From a bacterium ADurb.Bin243 (GTDB lineage: Bacteria; Muiribacteriota; UBA9980): a DNA stretch of 64,000 nucleotides. The stretch spans positions 1-64,000 of the forward strand of contig MWBZ01000006.1 of NCBI GenBank assembly GCA_002069765.1, read 5' to 3'. Below are positions 27,501 through 36,296 of this stretch, piece after piece. The notes beneath the pieces are model-generated. The model did no database searches. It was given only the letters and a program-made list of their open reading frames with translations, and was not told where the DNA came from. Numbering within the stretch: the stretch's first letter is position 1; each line of letters begins with the position of its first letter. The translations under genes and the position numbers were made by a program.

Positions 27501-28125
27501 TTTCGTCGTTATATTCGAAATTGCTCAAAATCTTGAATTTAAGGTTTTGCCTGTCGGCGAGCCACATATCTGCGCTGAATTTATTGAGCGAGAGGGACTT
27601 TTGCAACTCCTTGAAACCGGCGTCGTAAACTTCGACAGTGATGTCGCATTTTTCAAATTTTATCATTTTAAAGAAATTTAAAAAAGCGCTGTTGCCGCCG
27701 GCATTGATATCCAGTTCGTTTATGCCGAGGCAGTCGGGGAAAAAGATTTTTTTGCCGTCCGATTTTAAGGTTAGTTTTAATCCGGAAAAATGAAGCGCCA
27801 TATCGGCTTTTTTGGCGATTGCGTCAAAAACCGAGCCGGTGAGCGAAAGCGAGTCGAAGGAGACTTCGCATGTATTGCCGGCAGTGCCGGTAAGAGTTTT
27901 ACCGGGTTGATTGCGAAACGATACTTTTTTCATGGAAATATATGAAAAAAGGTCTGACGCTATATAACCGGCTTTTAAATCGGCCGGAAATATTTTATTG
28001 AGCTCGCTTATCAGGTAATGTTTCAAAAAAGTGTTCGCGAAAATATAAGCCGAGAGCACTACCGTTAAAAACGTGAACAGCAAAGTTCCGAAAAAAAGTT
28101 TTATAAGTTGTTTTGGCGTTTTCAT
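24586..28125 (-). CDS. TamB/AsmA-type lipid-transport protein
   Basis: A 1179-residue protein with one N-terminal membrane anchor followed by a long beta-rich periplasmic part of repeated short strands, as in AsmA-like bridge proteins. The last 270 residues match the TamB (DUF490) end: RGVVNFNGHEFQIDNGKLQFND..., ALLTTGRAQND, and a beta-signal-like close. These proteins span the periplasm and are thought to move phospholipids to the outer membrane. No BamA/TamA partner is adjacent. One base separates it from the HIT gene stop. It is strong evidence for a diderm cell. Confidence 0.88.
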   Translation of the reverse strand: MKTPKQLIKLFFGTLLFTFLTVVLSAYIFANTFLKHYLISELNKIFPADLKAGYIASDLFSYISMKKVSFRNQPGKTLTGTAGNTCEVSFDSLSLTGSVFDAIAKKADMALHFSGLKLTLKSDGKKIFFPDCLGINELDINAGGNSAFLNFFKMIKFEKCDITVEVYDAGFKELQKSLSLNKFSADMWLADRQNLKFKILSNFEYNDEMVKLENVSYEGALNVNNMVLDGRLKINESTISNSIFKNSPLIFNAKFSCDYDFTLYISMLGKKISEYLSGQANIKVSGGNVRLKIPFYGELVFNAAGGAINFNPARSTISFNDFSARAYNSHIDVSGEVDLAGRKIDMTFKSPEFMAPVAVKKFETLEVALNADVRLNGDYGNGRYSIVSAAPKLSVLNFKRKILTNLTDVSGEIIIEPAKNLFKLDRFKGSIKNGSMAASFSYDTQADKMSGNAEAKNISIDDVDELLRHFEIAIDRRLAIKKIDSDFKLDFKDSGKSLIKGAGELSGYQLADGVALESFDYEYKPPVLSFAAIRFASPLAGRENTARGSYDVSSGEYSFKSKDFLVDLAHNEKIKNLSGMYAVNVSCEGGMKKYKIDFNANIRQLKFNGKPVNFAKLSGRIGKSGDTYSINDIAIDDCITIKNGTIDKNSNFNLDASLYEVSVGQIKNFVAGESFAKLTGTASGKISASGNLYELDKVTTTTELKKIAFAYDKIKINNISGVKIKNHKTRLDFDSFNIAVNGHSVKIDGFVDYAGSGEVALKLKLDDTDLKMLKLYAGEYIDDISGKCDIEGKLNGALSDVKFDGAVGLNAKSVKFKGFSEPVSDFNIQLESKNYDIAVKKGSFKFGGTDWEIGGKAIINYKESPLFLDLIFECKNMKLDIGNQKALVEGSSRLGLKGEITKPRLYGSCRVTKAKIELTQEMFKTKKEPVKVGPVELDIIIFADKNVWLTNNFINAELKGKFNIKTVKENLAYTGDIATVRGVVNFNGHEFQIDNGKLQFNDNPAFDPLFNIDAHTNIDIFKILLQISGSTSKPNFQLSSQPALTQPEITALLTTGRAQNDLNSKEAASMSAKMYADYQKEKVLGGLKKSLKKGLDLDELSVKTSGTDEKGRRIDNSVTVGKYVNDKLFVNYTETKEENNDDKVKSYKFNYKLNKNTDLDIKESNSDGSSVGVKVKRNF

Positions 28126-28126
28126 C

Positions 28127-28627
28127 TTACGTTAATTTCCTTTTTTGAAAAGCTTCCTTCAATTTTTTGGTGGTAACTTCGGGATGCTCAACGACGAGCT
28201 TCGCGCCGCCAAGAATATCTATGAAACCGAGTTCGCGCGAGTAGCGGGGCACGATGTGCATGTGCAGATGTTCTATAGACGCGCCGGAGCAGGCGCCGAT
28301 GTTATAGCCTACGTTAAAGCCGCCGGGCGAATAAACTTCGCTCAGAACGTCCATAGCTTCGTTGGTGAGTTCGTGCAGTTGAAGGGCTTCTTCTTTAGTG
28401 AGCTGTTTGGTGGATTCGACATGGCGAAGCGGAAAGATTAAAAGGTGTCCTACGTTGAAAGGATACAGGTTCACGCACACCAGAAAATCGGCGCTCCTGT
28501 GCACTTCAAGCAGGTCTACGCGTTTGTCTCTTTCGGCGATCGCGCAAAGTATGCACCTGACGTCCGGTTTTTTTTTGCCGGTTACGTATTCAAGCTTGTT
28601 GAACGAAAAAAGGTTATTATAATGCAT
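28127..28627 (-). CDS. HIT-family nucleotide hydrolase/phosphorylase
   Basis: A 166-residue protein with the histidine triad SIEHLHMHIVPR near residue 120 and a CxxC pair at the N-terminus (RCILCAIAER) as in Ap4A-phosphorylase-like HIT proteins. It probably splits dinucleoside polyphosphates or nucleotide adducts. No ribosome site is visible, and the promoter at 28642-28670 puts the start point only about eight bases before the ATG, so the mRNA may be nearly leaderless. It is first in an operon with the TamB-like gene and gpmI. Confidence 0.92.
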   Translation of the reverse strand: MHYNNLFSFNKLEYVTGKKKPDVRCILCAIAERDKRVDLLEVHRSADFLVCVNLYPFNVGHLLIFPLRHVESTKQLTKEEALQLHELTNEAMDVLSEVYSPGGFNVGYNIGACSGASIEHLHMHIVPRYSRELGFIDILGGAKLVVEHPEVTTKKLKEAFQKRKLT

Positions 28628-28641
28628 AATAATTCAAGGTT

Positions 28642-28670
28642 ATTATCACATATTTTTAATAAAATGTCAA
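28642..28670 (-). promoter_or_regulatory. Sigma-70-type promoter of the HIT-TamB-gpmI operon
   Basis: Minus strand TTGACA, 17-base spacer, GATAAT. The start point would be near 28635, giving a leader of about eight bases. Confidence 0.65.
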
Positions 28671-28857
28671 GAATCTTTATTCCGGATATAAACGTTTGAA
28701 AAAATATTCCGAAATAAGAATATATAAAAAGCTGTTTTCCGGCTTTCAAAACTTCATAAAATTCGTAGATAGTATAAAACACAATATTTGCAATAATATT
28801 CACGCAGTATCGAGACGTAACATTAGTCGAAGCAATAAACAAAGGAAGTGATCTAGC

Positions 28858-29706
28858 ATGTCAAATATCGACAGGGCCGGTTATTACGATTCCCTGGTGG
28901 AAAATTATTTCACCGACATCAGGCATACCGAAGTCATTTCGGAAGACGAAATGGCCAATCTTTTCACACTAGCCCAGAACGGCGACGCTAAAGCTTATAG
29001 AAAAATAATCGAATCGAATTTAAAACTCGTAGTTTCAATAGCGAAACATTACGCTCATAATAAATTGATGTTTCTCGACCTGGTCCAGGAAGGAAATATC
29101 GGACTTATCAAAAGCATCAAAAAATTCGACACTTCGTTAGGGTTCAAATTTTCTACGTTTTCATCCTTCTGGATAAAGCAGGAAATAATACGTTCCATTG
29201 AAAACAAAGGGCGTATGATAAGAATTCCCGTGAATGTATCAAAAACGGTAAATCGTCTGAAAAAGGCCGTCAATGAGGAAATCAATGTGCACGGCGAGCT
29301 CGACACCGAAAAAGTAGCGGCCGTAGTTAAAATCAAGGAAGATAAAGTCGAGGATTTAATGCAATTTTTTGACGACAGCTGTTCGATCGAAAAATTGATC
29401 GATAAAAACTGCTTTAATGTTTTTATAACAGATCAGGATAATCTGGAACCCGAAGACGTGGCCGTTTCGTATATAGCTTCCGAACAGATACAAAACCTGT
29501 TATCGACTAATTTAACGCCGCGCGAACAGGAAACTATAACGCTGCGATACGGGCTTTGCGATAACGTATATAAGACTCATCAGCAGGTGGCCGATATGCT
29601 TCAAATTTCACGCGAGCGCGTGAGACAGTTAGAAACCTCGGCTATCGACAAGCTCAGAAATATTTTAATTTCGAATCCCGAATATAAAATGCTTTTTTCG
29701 GCATAA
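28858..29706 (+). CDS. Sigma-70-family factor (RpoD/RpoS-like, group 2-3)
   Basis: A 282-residue protein with sigma regions in order: a short region 1.2 (YFTDIRHTEVISEDEM), region 2 (NLKLVVSIAKHYAH...DLVQEGNIGLIKSIKKFD...FSTFSSFWIKQEIIRSI), region 3, and region 4 ending in the helix-turn-helix THQQVADMLQISRERVRQLE. There is no long region 1.1, so it is not the main housekeeping factor; an RpoS-like alternative factor is most likely. Start ATG 28858 follows AAAGGAAGTGATCTAGC. It stands alone, convergent with the membrane GAF gene. The 215-base upstream stretch shows only AT-rich sequence. Confidence 0.92.
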   Translation: MSNIDRAGYYDSLVENYFTDIRHTEVISEDEMANLFTLAQNGDAKAYRKIIESNLKLVVSIAKHYAHNKLMFLDLVQEGNIGLIKSIKKFDTSLGFKFSTFSSFWIKQEIIRSIENKGRMIRIPVNVSKTVNRLKKAVNEEINVHGELDTEKVAAVVKIKEDKVEDLMQFFDDSCSIEKLIDKNCFNVFITDQDNLEPEDVAVSYIASEQIQNLLSTNLTPREQETITLRYGLCDNVYKTHQQVADMLQISRERVRQLETSAIDKLRNILISNPEYKMLFSA

Positions 29707-29730
29707 GCGGCGGGAAGAAAGCCGTAATGA

Positions 29731-30669
29731 TTATTTTTCTTTTTGAACGTAATTTTCGATAGCTACCGATGAAATTTCGGCTATCTTAGATATATACTGC
29801 ACGTCTTCCTGCGAAAGCAGGCCGATCGTACGGCAGCGGGCCACCGCCACGACCGCGTGAAGGCTGTTATGGACCACCAGCGGTATTGCCAGCTGCCAAT
29901 CCACCGTTTTATCAGAAACGTCGTTAAGGATAACCTGATAATTGACGGCGGATTTGCCTATTATTCCCTCGCCGAAATTAATTGAGACATCTTCTATTTT
30001 TTCGATATGCGTAAGATTTTTTTTCAAAGCGCCCGCAAGCGTTCTGCCTTTTTCGGCAACCGTAAAAAGGGCGGCTTCCTTCATGGCGTAGTCGATAGCG
30101 ATGGACTTGAAAAGCGTTTCGTACACGTCTTCTAAAGATTTGGTCGAGGCCAGATTCCTGCTGAATTTCAGCAAAAAATTATAATATTTTATAGAAGTAT
30201 CGATCTGCTGGACGGGCGCGGCCGCGGGTTCGGCTCCCGGATGGGCCGAAGCCTGCTGCTGGGCTATCTGAAGCTTTTTACTGAGCTCCTGGACCGACTT
30301 GTTGAGGTTTACGCATTGCTTTCCCGTTATTTCATAGCTCAAACCCGAAACGAGCCCCATAAGAGTGAAAAAAACCAGTTGAAAATTATAATGCACCGGC
30401 GCGGAATTGTTCGTATAATAAGAAGGGTTGACGTTAAGGCCTATGACGTGAAGCATGCAGATGAGCGTGGAAGTGAAAAACCCGCCTACCATGCCGTATT
30501 GGATGCCGGCGAAAGTGATAACCAGAACGTAAAGATACTGGTAATAAGCCAGAGCGAAAGAAACCGCCTGGTACTTGTTTCCGAAGAAACCCACGATAAA
30601 GGCTATTATTACAAGTAAAACGCCTATTTTCAGGGAGTAGTTGTAAACTGAAAATTTCATCATGGACAT
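29731..30669 (-). CDS. Membrane protein with cytoplasmic GAF domain
   Basis: 312 residues: about four membrane segments (residues 10-120), a coiled coil with an Ala/Pro/Gln linker (about 120-165), then a GAF-like domain (about 170-310). There is no kinase, cyclase or DNA-binding output domain, so it probably senses a signal and acts on a partner protein. It is monocistronic and converges on the sigma factor gene, 24 bases apart. No clear ribosome site precedes its ATG. Not recognised as a named family. Confidence 0.75.
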   Translation of the reverse strand: MSMMKFSVYNYSLKIGVLLVIIAFIVGFFGNKYQAVSFALAYYQYLYVLVITFAGIQYGMVGGFFTSTLICMLHVIGLNVNPSYYTNNSAPVHYNFQLVFFTLMGLVSGLSYEITGKQCVNLNKSVQELSKKLQIAQQQASAHPGAEPAAAPVQQIDTSIKYYNFLLKFSRNLASTKSLEDVYETLFKSIAIDYAMKEAALFTVAEKGRTLAGALKKNLTHIEKIEDVSINFGEGIIGKSAVNYQVILNDVSDKTVDWQLAIPLVVHNSLHAVVAVARCRTIGLLSQEDVQYISKIAEISSVAIENYVQKEK

Positions 30670-30740
30670 TATTATAAATTTAAAACGCCGAAAATGTCAA
30701 TAAATTTTATTGTTAAATAAAAAATAAGTATAAAAATATC

Positions 30741-30769
30741 TTGAAGTTTTAGTAAAATTATTTTATAAT
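30741..30769 (+). promoter_or_regulatory. clpC: Sigma-70-type promoter of clpC
   Basis: TTGAAG, 17-base spacer, TATAAT; leader of about 80 bases. No CtsR-type operator is evident. Confidence 0.65.
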
Positions 30770-30858
30770 GTCATGATTTTTTATTTGTTAAACATTTTTA
30801 ATTTTTTATTAAATCATTTGTAAATATTATTTAAATAGAAAAGGTGATTAATTTAATT

Positions 30859-33339
30859 ATGTATGATTTTTTTACTGAAGAAACTAAAAAGTTGCTAAAT
30901 TGTTCGGAAGACGAGGCGCGTAATTTAAAGCACGGTTATATCGGCACCGAGCATCTGCTGCTTGCCATCGTTAAAAATGAGCATTTTATAGCGGCTAAGA
31001 TACTTAAAATGTTCCAGATAGATTATAAAATCGTTCTGGACGAGGTCAATCATATCGTCGAGGAACGCTCTCAGCAATACAACGCTTCGCTCGATCTCAC
31101 TCCGCTGGCAAAACTGGTAATCAGGCTCGCCGTAGAAGAAGCGCAGGCGCTCGGACAGCGTTTTATAAGCCCCGAACACATACTGCTCGGACTTTTAAAA
31201 TGCGAAGAAGGGATTGCGGCACGCATATTTTCAAAGTTAAAAGTCAACGTAGTACAGGTGCAGAAAAAAATCAGGCCCATACTACTTTCTCACCGCGCCA
31301 CCACCATAACCAACCGCGAAAACATATCGGTTTCCAAAACCCCCATGTGCGATATTTACGGCGTGGACCTTACGCAAAAAGCAGTCCAGAAAAAGCTCGA
31401 CCCGGTCATCGGCCGCGAAGACGAAATATCCCGCGTCATACATATCCTTTCCAGGCGCACTAAAAACAATCCGTGCCTCATAGGCGATCCCGGCGTTGGA
31501 AAAACCGCCATAGTCGAAGGGCTTGCCATCAAGATAATAAACGGCCAGGTCCCGGAAACTCTCGTAGATAAAAGGGTCCTTCTTCTCAACTTTTCGTCTA
31601 TAATCGCCGGGGCTAAATTCCGCGGCGAATTCGAAGAACGCCTTAAAACCATTATAGACGAGATACGCGAATCGTCTAACATAATATTATTTATCGATGA
31701 AATCCACACCATAGTCGGCACCGGGTCTTCCGAAGGCTCTATGGACGCCGCTAACATATTAAAGCCGGTTCTGGCGCGCGGCGAGCTTCAGGTAATAGGC
31801 GCCACCACTCTCGACGAGTATAGAAAACACATAGAAAAAGATACGGCCCTCGAGCGCCGTTTCCAGACTATTCTGGTTTCGGAGCCTTCTATAAGCGAAA
31901 CCATTCAGATTTTACACGGCCTGCGCGACCGTTATGAAATGTATCACAGAGTAAAAATATCAGACGACGCCGTCGAAAGCGCCGCCCGCCTTTCCGCGCG
32001 CTATATTTCAGGCAGGTTCCTGCCCGACAAAGCCATAGATTTAATAGACGAAGCGGGCGCATATGTAAGGCTGCAGAACCTTGTCACGCCCCCCGACATA
32101 CACGAAATAGAGGCCGAGCTGGCTAACGTCAGGCTCGAAGAGGAGCAGGCCATAACAAGGCAGGATTACGAACGCGCGGCTAAAATGCACTGCCGCGATC
32201 TCGAACTTCAGGCCAAGCTGAAATCCATAAAATCATCGTGGGAAGCCCATAAGGCCCAGATAACCGAATCGGCGGTAGTTACCGCCAACGACGTGGCGGC
32301 CGTGGTTGCGCGCTGGTCGGGCATCCCCATAGGCACGCTTACGGAGCGCGAAACTACCAGGCTCATTAAACTCGAAGAATATATCCAGAAACGCGTTATC
32401 GGCCAGGAAGAAGCCATACATTCAATAGCGCAGGCTATTCGGCGCGCGCGCACCGGCCTTTCCGATCCCAACCGCCCTTACGGGTCGTTCATATTCCTCG
32501 GATTGACCGGCGTGGGAAAAACAGAACTCGCCAAGGCGCTCGCCGAATTTATTTACGGCAACGAAACGGCCATAATCCGCGTTGACATGTCCGAATTCCA
32601 GGAACGGCACGCCGTTTCGCGCCTAGTGGGAGCGCCCCCGGGCTATGTGGGCTACGACGAGGCCGGCCAGCTCACGGAGCGCATCAGGCGCAGGCCTTAT
32701 TCGGTAGTGCTGCTGGATGAAATCGAAAAAGCGCATCCCGACATATTCAACATACTTTTACAGGTGCTCGAAGACGGCCGCCTTACCGATTCTCACGGCC
32801 GCGTGGTAGATTTTAAAAACACTATAATAATCATGACTTCCAATATCGGCGCAAAAGAATTTACCGACATCGCAAAAATAGGTTTTGTTGAAGTAGAGAA
32901 AAAGATCGAATACGAAAAACTTAAAAATAAAATAATGGTGGAACTGCCCAAGCTGTTCAGGCCTGAATTTCTTAACAGAATAGACGACACTATAGTTTTC
33001 CAGCCTCTGCAGGTTGAACACGTCAGAAAAATATGCGTGAATCTAATTAACGAGCTTCAAAAAAGGCTCTCTAATAAAAAAATCAATCTCGACGTCAGCG
33101 AAAAAGCTATCGACTACCTTACAAATCTCGGTTACGATATTCACTACGGCGCGCGCCCGTTAAAACGCGTAATTCAGAAAAATCTCGATAACGAAATCGC
33201 TAATAAAATTCTTGCAGGCGAATTTAAAGAAGACGTCACGATAAAAATCGACTTCGACGATAATAAGCTTGTTTTTGACCTGATTCCGGTTAAATCGGCG
33301 GAACTGGTTTTAGAAGAGGCGCAGCCGCAGAACGCTTAA
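30859..33339 (+). CDS. clpC: ATP-dependent Clp protease ATP-binding subunit ClpC
   Basis: 826 residues from ATG 30859; an in-frame GTG at 30844 sits inside the AAGGTGA site and is unlikely. Two Clp-N repeats (to about 150), AAA+ domain 1 with GDPGVGKTAIVEGLA, a UVR motif in the middle domain (EEEQAITRQDYERAAKMH), AAA+ domain 2 with GLTGVGKTELAKALAE, and a C-terminal ClpB-D2 region. It unfolds substrates for ClpP. McsAB adaptors and ctsR are not adjacent. It may be the first gene of a run continuing into the permease and PilSR-like genes. Confidence 0.96.
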   Translation: MYDFFTEETKKLLNCSEDEARNLKHGYIGTEHLLLAIVKNEHFIAAKILKMFQIDYKIVLDEVNHIVEERSQQYNASLDLTPLAKLVIRLAVEEAQALGQRFISPEHILLGLLKCEEGIAARIFSKLKVNVVQVQKKIRPILLSHRATTITNRENISVSKTPMCDIYGVDLTQKAVQKKLDPVIGREDEISRVIHILSRRTKNNPCLIGDPGVGKTAIVEGLAIKIINGQVPETLVDKRVLLLNFSSIIAGAKFRGEFEERLKTIIDEIRESSNIILFIDEIHTIVGTGSSEGSMDAANILKPVLARGELQVIGATTLDEYRKHIEKDTALERRFQTILVSEPSISETIQILHGLRDRYEMYHRVKISDDAVESAARLSARYISGRFLPDKAIDLIDEAGAYVRLQNLVTPPDIHEIEAELANVRLEEEQAITRQDYERAAKMHCRDLELQAKLKSIKSSWEAHKAQITESAVVTANDVAAVVARWSGIPIGTLTERETTRLIKLEEYIQKRVIGQEEAIHSIAQAIRRARTGLSDPNRPYGSFIFLGLTGVGKTELAKALAEFIYGNETAIIRVDMSEFQERHAVSRLVGAPPGYVGYDEAGQLTERIRRRPYSVVLLDEIEKAHPDIFNILLQVLEDGRLTDSHGRVVDFKNTIIIMTSNIGAKEFTDIAKIGFVEVEKKIEYEKLKNKIMVELPKLFRPEFLNRIDDTIVFQPLQVEHVRKICVNLINELQKRLSNKKINLDVSEKAIDYLTNLGYDIHYGARPLKRVIQKNLDNEIANKILAGEFKEDVTIKIDFDDNKLVFDLIPVKSAELVLEEAQPQNA

Positions 33340-33371
33340 GTCCTGACAACAACTGATTCAGGGGTGCCGTC

Positions 33372-34196
33372 ATTTTACGAACGCTGAAAACGATAGTCAA
33401 TAAAAAAGAAGGCCTTTTCTGGCTGGTCATAATCGTCTCGCTTTTTATCTGCGCGGTTTTATCCGATTATGTTATTCCGCATAAGGTAGACGTTAGCAAC
33501 CGGGCTAAAATTCTCGCACCTCCGGATCTTTCTAATCTTGCCGGAACCGACCGGCTCGGCCGCGACGTATTTTCGCGGACGCTTATAGGCATAAAAATCT
33601 CGCTTTATATAGGATTTGCAGCCAGGGGCGTGGCCCTTGTAATCGGCGTGATTCTCGGCATAATAGCGGCATACTACGGCGGTTTTATAGATAATTTAAT
33701 TTCCAGGCTGATCGATTCTACTCTGGCGTTTCCTTCGCTTCTTCTTGCGATCGCGATTTCAATATCTATAGGTCAGGGCTACACCACTATCGTAATATCT
33801 CTTTTTCTGGTCAGCTGGGCGCCTATCGCGCGGCTTATCAGGAGTTCGGCCATTCAGCTTATAAATATGCCGTATATAGAAGCAGCCCGCTCTTATGGCG
33901 CCAGCGATTGGCGTATTTTATTTCATCATATCCTGCCCAACTGTTCTTCCACTATAATAGTCGCTTTTACTTCAGGAATAGCAACGACCATTATGAGCGA
34001 ATCTTCTCTCACATTTTTAGGGCTGGGGCCTGACGCTTCGGTTCCTACGATCGGCCAGATGATTTATTCGGGCGTACACGACTTTAACGCGCCGTGGGTT
34101 ATTTTATTTCCGTCATTCTTCCTTCTTCTGTTGATAGTGTCATTCAATATTTTTGGCGACATATTAAGGGACGCGCTCGATCCGCGTGAAAATTAA
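33372..34196 (+). CDS. OppC/DppC-type ABC transporter permease, no normal start codon
   Basis: The open frame begins after a stop at 33354. It encodes a full permease of about 274 residues: N-terminal anchor, GTDRLGRDVFSRTLIG, five core membrane segments and the EAA loop (EAARSYGASDWRILFHHILPN). No ATG, GTG or TTG occurs in this frame before the first two membrane regions; the first GTG (33630) would delete them. An ATT at 33372, eight bases after AGGGG, is the best guess at a start. There is no partner permease, ATPase or binding protein nearby. It ends two bases before the kinase gene. Peptide or nickel-type substrates are usual for the family. Confidence 0.8.
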   Translation: MLRTLKTIVNKKEGLFWLVIIVSLFICAVLSDYVIPHKVDVSNRAKILAPPDLSNLAGTDRLGRDVFSRTLIGIKISLYIGFAARGVALVIGVILGIIAAYYGGFIDNLISRLIDSTLAFPSLLLAIAISISIGQGYTTIVISLFLVSWAPIARLIRSSAIQLINMPYIEAARSYGASDWRILFHHILPNCSSTIIVAFTSGIATTIMSESSLTFLGLGPDASVPTIGQMIYSGVHDFNAPWVILFPSFFLLLLIVSFNIFGDILRDALDPREN

Positions 34197-34198
34197 TT

Positions 34199-36295
34199 AT
34201 GTTTATTTTTGAAAATATAATTCCGTTTATAGCGTTTATTATTTCCTATTCGTTCGGCTCCTATATTTTCATCAGGGAGCCGAATCTTGTAATTAACAGG
34301 CTGTTCATACTTATAATACTTTCGCCGTTCATTAAAGATCTCGTAAGCATGCTTTACTGGCAAAACTTTATTCAAAGCGAAAATCTCGCTTACTTCAGCG
34401 ATATTTCCATATGGGTATTGCCGCCGTTATACTTTCACTTTATTGAAAGTTTCAGGGAAAATAAAATTTCATGGCTGCGTTTTTTCGGGCTTTATTCCGC
34501 AGCCGCTTTGTTTTACGCCGCTTATTATAAATTCGAATCCCGCGGCGTACTGCATCTTTACATAGTTCTCTGCTGCGTCAGGCTTTTAATAATGTGGATC
34601 CATACTTCTTCAGCGAACCCGTATATAAGCCGTTATTACCAAAAAATGCAGTACACGCTTATATATTCCGGATTTGTAATGAACTACGCCCTATTATGCT
34701 TTATAGGCATGGCCGATGATTCCGGCATGGAAAAACTGAAGCTTTTATCGCCTTTGATAATAGTTTCGTTCATTGCGAGCGCTCTTTTAAAGGTCAGAAT
34801 AGCCAATATTTTTTATATTTTAAAAAAATCCACCATCTATTCCATTTTTTTATTTATATTTGTTTTTTCCTATATAGCTCTTACTGTTTACCTGTTCAAT
34901 TATTTTCAGATAATCGATAACATTTACGCCATTTATTATATGGCTTTGTTTTTCATCCTTTTCGCCATAATATTTCGGCCGATAGTCGATTACATACGCA
35001 ATTTCATCGATTCGCATATTTTTAAAATAGCTTTCAATTATAAACTGATCGTCGAGAACTTTTCACAAAAAATATCGTCGCTCGTGCAGTTTCAAGATAT
35101 TATTCATCTCGTGGCCCTTACTTTCGCCGAAACTTTCAAATCGAACGCCGTTATGTTTTATAATCTTTCTTCAAATTCGCCGGCTATAGAAGTGCTTTAC
35201 GGCGATAAAAACGTCTGCGCGCCTCAAAAAATAGACGACGTTATTTCATACTTCAGGCAGCTTTATCCTATCAACGTAAATATTCAAAAATTCGAACCGT
35301 TGTTCGTCAATTATCTTTCAAGCGATAAAATCTCGGCCGAGTTTTCCGAGTTTTTGGTTCAGGCTAAAATTTCTTTGATTTTCGCGGTATATCACGAAAA
35401 TATTATTCTCGGATTTTATTTTCTTGGGTATAAATTTATGAAAGACGAATATAACGACGATGACATCCAGCTGATAACGACTATATTAAACCAGGCGCAG
35501 GTGGCCTTCAGCAACGCGAAAATTTATAATAACCTTGTCAGCTCCAACAGCATGCTTGAAAAAACCATTATAGAGCTGAAAAACACTCAAACCGAGCTCG
35601 CTAAAAAAGAAAAACTCGCGGCCCTCGGCCATCTTGCCGCCAACGTCGCCCATGAAGTTAAAAATCCTCTTGGAATAATGAAGGTAGCGGCTTCGACGCT
35701 GGAAAATTCTCTGGATGAAAAGCCTAAATTAAAAGACCTTGCGTCTTTTATAAATAAAGAAATCGACAGGCTTAACACTTTCGTTTCCGAGCTTCTGGAT
35801 TTCACGAAAAATAAAGAGTTAAAGCCTTCAGAGATACTTATTCAGAACCTTCTCACCGAAGTCGTTGAAAAAACTTCTTTATACGCCGTAAGTGAAAATA
35901 AAAATATAGAAATCGGCAAAAACGATTCAGCCTTCGCTTCGCTGAAAATTAAAATCGACTACGATCAGGTTTTAAGGGCGCTTATAAACATAACTTTTAA
36001 CGCCGTGGATTCCATAGGCGCGCAGTGCCCCAGGCCGGCCGTATCCGTTAACGCTTCAATAGATTCAACTGGCGGCGCGTTGAAGATATCGATAGAAGAT
36101 AACGGTTCGGGAATTAATGAATCTCAGTTAAAAAATGTAACTCAGCCTTTCTTCACTACCAAGAAAAAAGGCACAGGCCTGGGGCTTGCCGTCGCATCGC
36201 AAATAATCGAAAAGCACGGCGGAAAACTTGAAATTAATTCCGCTGAAAATATTGGTACAAAAGTTGCTGTTTATTTGCCATTGAAAGGGGTTTAA
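34199..36295 (+). CDS. Membrane sensor histidine kinase (PilS-like)
   Basis: A 698-residue protein. About seven to eight membrane segments (residues 1-265), a GAF-like domain (about 285-430), a coiled linker, HisKA with H485 (ANVAHEVKNPLGIMK), and an ATPase domain with DNGSGI and KKGTGLGLAVA. It shares a one-base gap with the sigma-54 regulator gene and is followed by two pilin genes, the second with a sigma-54 promoter, so a PilS role is likely. Polytopic sensors of this kind can sense pilin level in the membrane; here that is inference. Confidence 0.9.
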   Translation: MFIFENIIPFIAFIISYSFGSYIFIREPNLVINRLFILIILSPFIKDLVSMLYWQNFIQSENLAYFSDISIWVLPPLYFHFIESFRENKISWLRFFGLYSAAALFYAAYYKFESRGVLHLYIVLCCVRLLIMWIHTSSANPYISRYYQKMQYTLIYSGFVMNYALLCFIGMADDSGMEKLKLLSPLIIVSFIASALLKVRIANIFYILKKSTIYSIFLFIFVFSYIALTVYLFNYFQIIDNIYAIYYMALFFILFAIIFRPIVDYIRNFIDSHIFKIAFNYKLIVENFSQKISSLVQFQDIIHLVALTFAETFKSNAVMFYNLSSNSPAIEVLYGDKNVCAPQKIDDVISYFRQLYPINVNIQKFEPLFVNYLSSDKISAEFSEFLVQAKISLIFAVYHENIILGFYFLGYKFMKDEYNDDDIQLITTILNQAQVAFSNAKIYNNLVSSNSMLEKTIIELKNTQTELAKKEKLAALGHLAANVAHEVKNPLGIMKVAASTLENSLDEKPKLKDLASFINKEIDRLNTFVSELLDFTKNKELKPSEILIQNLLTEVVEKTSLYAVSENKNIEIGKNDSAFASLKIKIDYDQVLRALINITFNAVDSIGAQCPRPAVSVNASIDSTGGALKISIEDNGSGINESQLKNVTQPFFTTKKKGTGLGLAVASQIIEKHGGKLEINSAENIGTKVAVYLPLKGV

Positions 36296-36296
36296 T

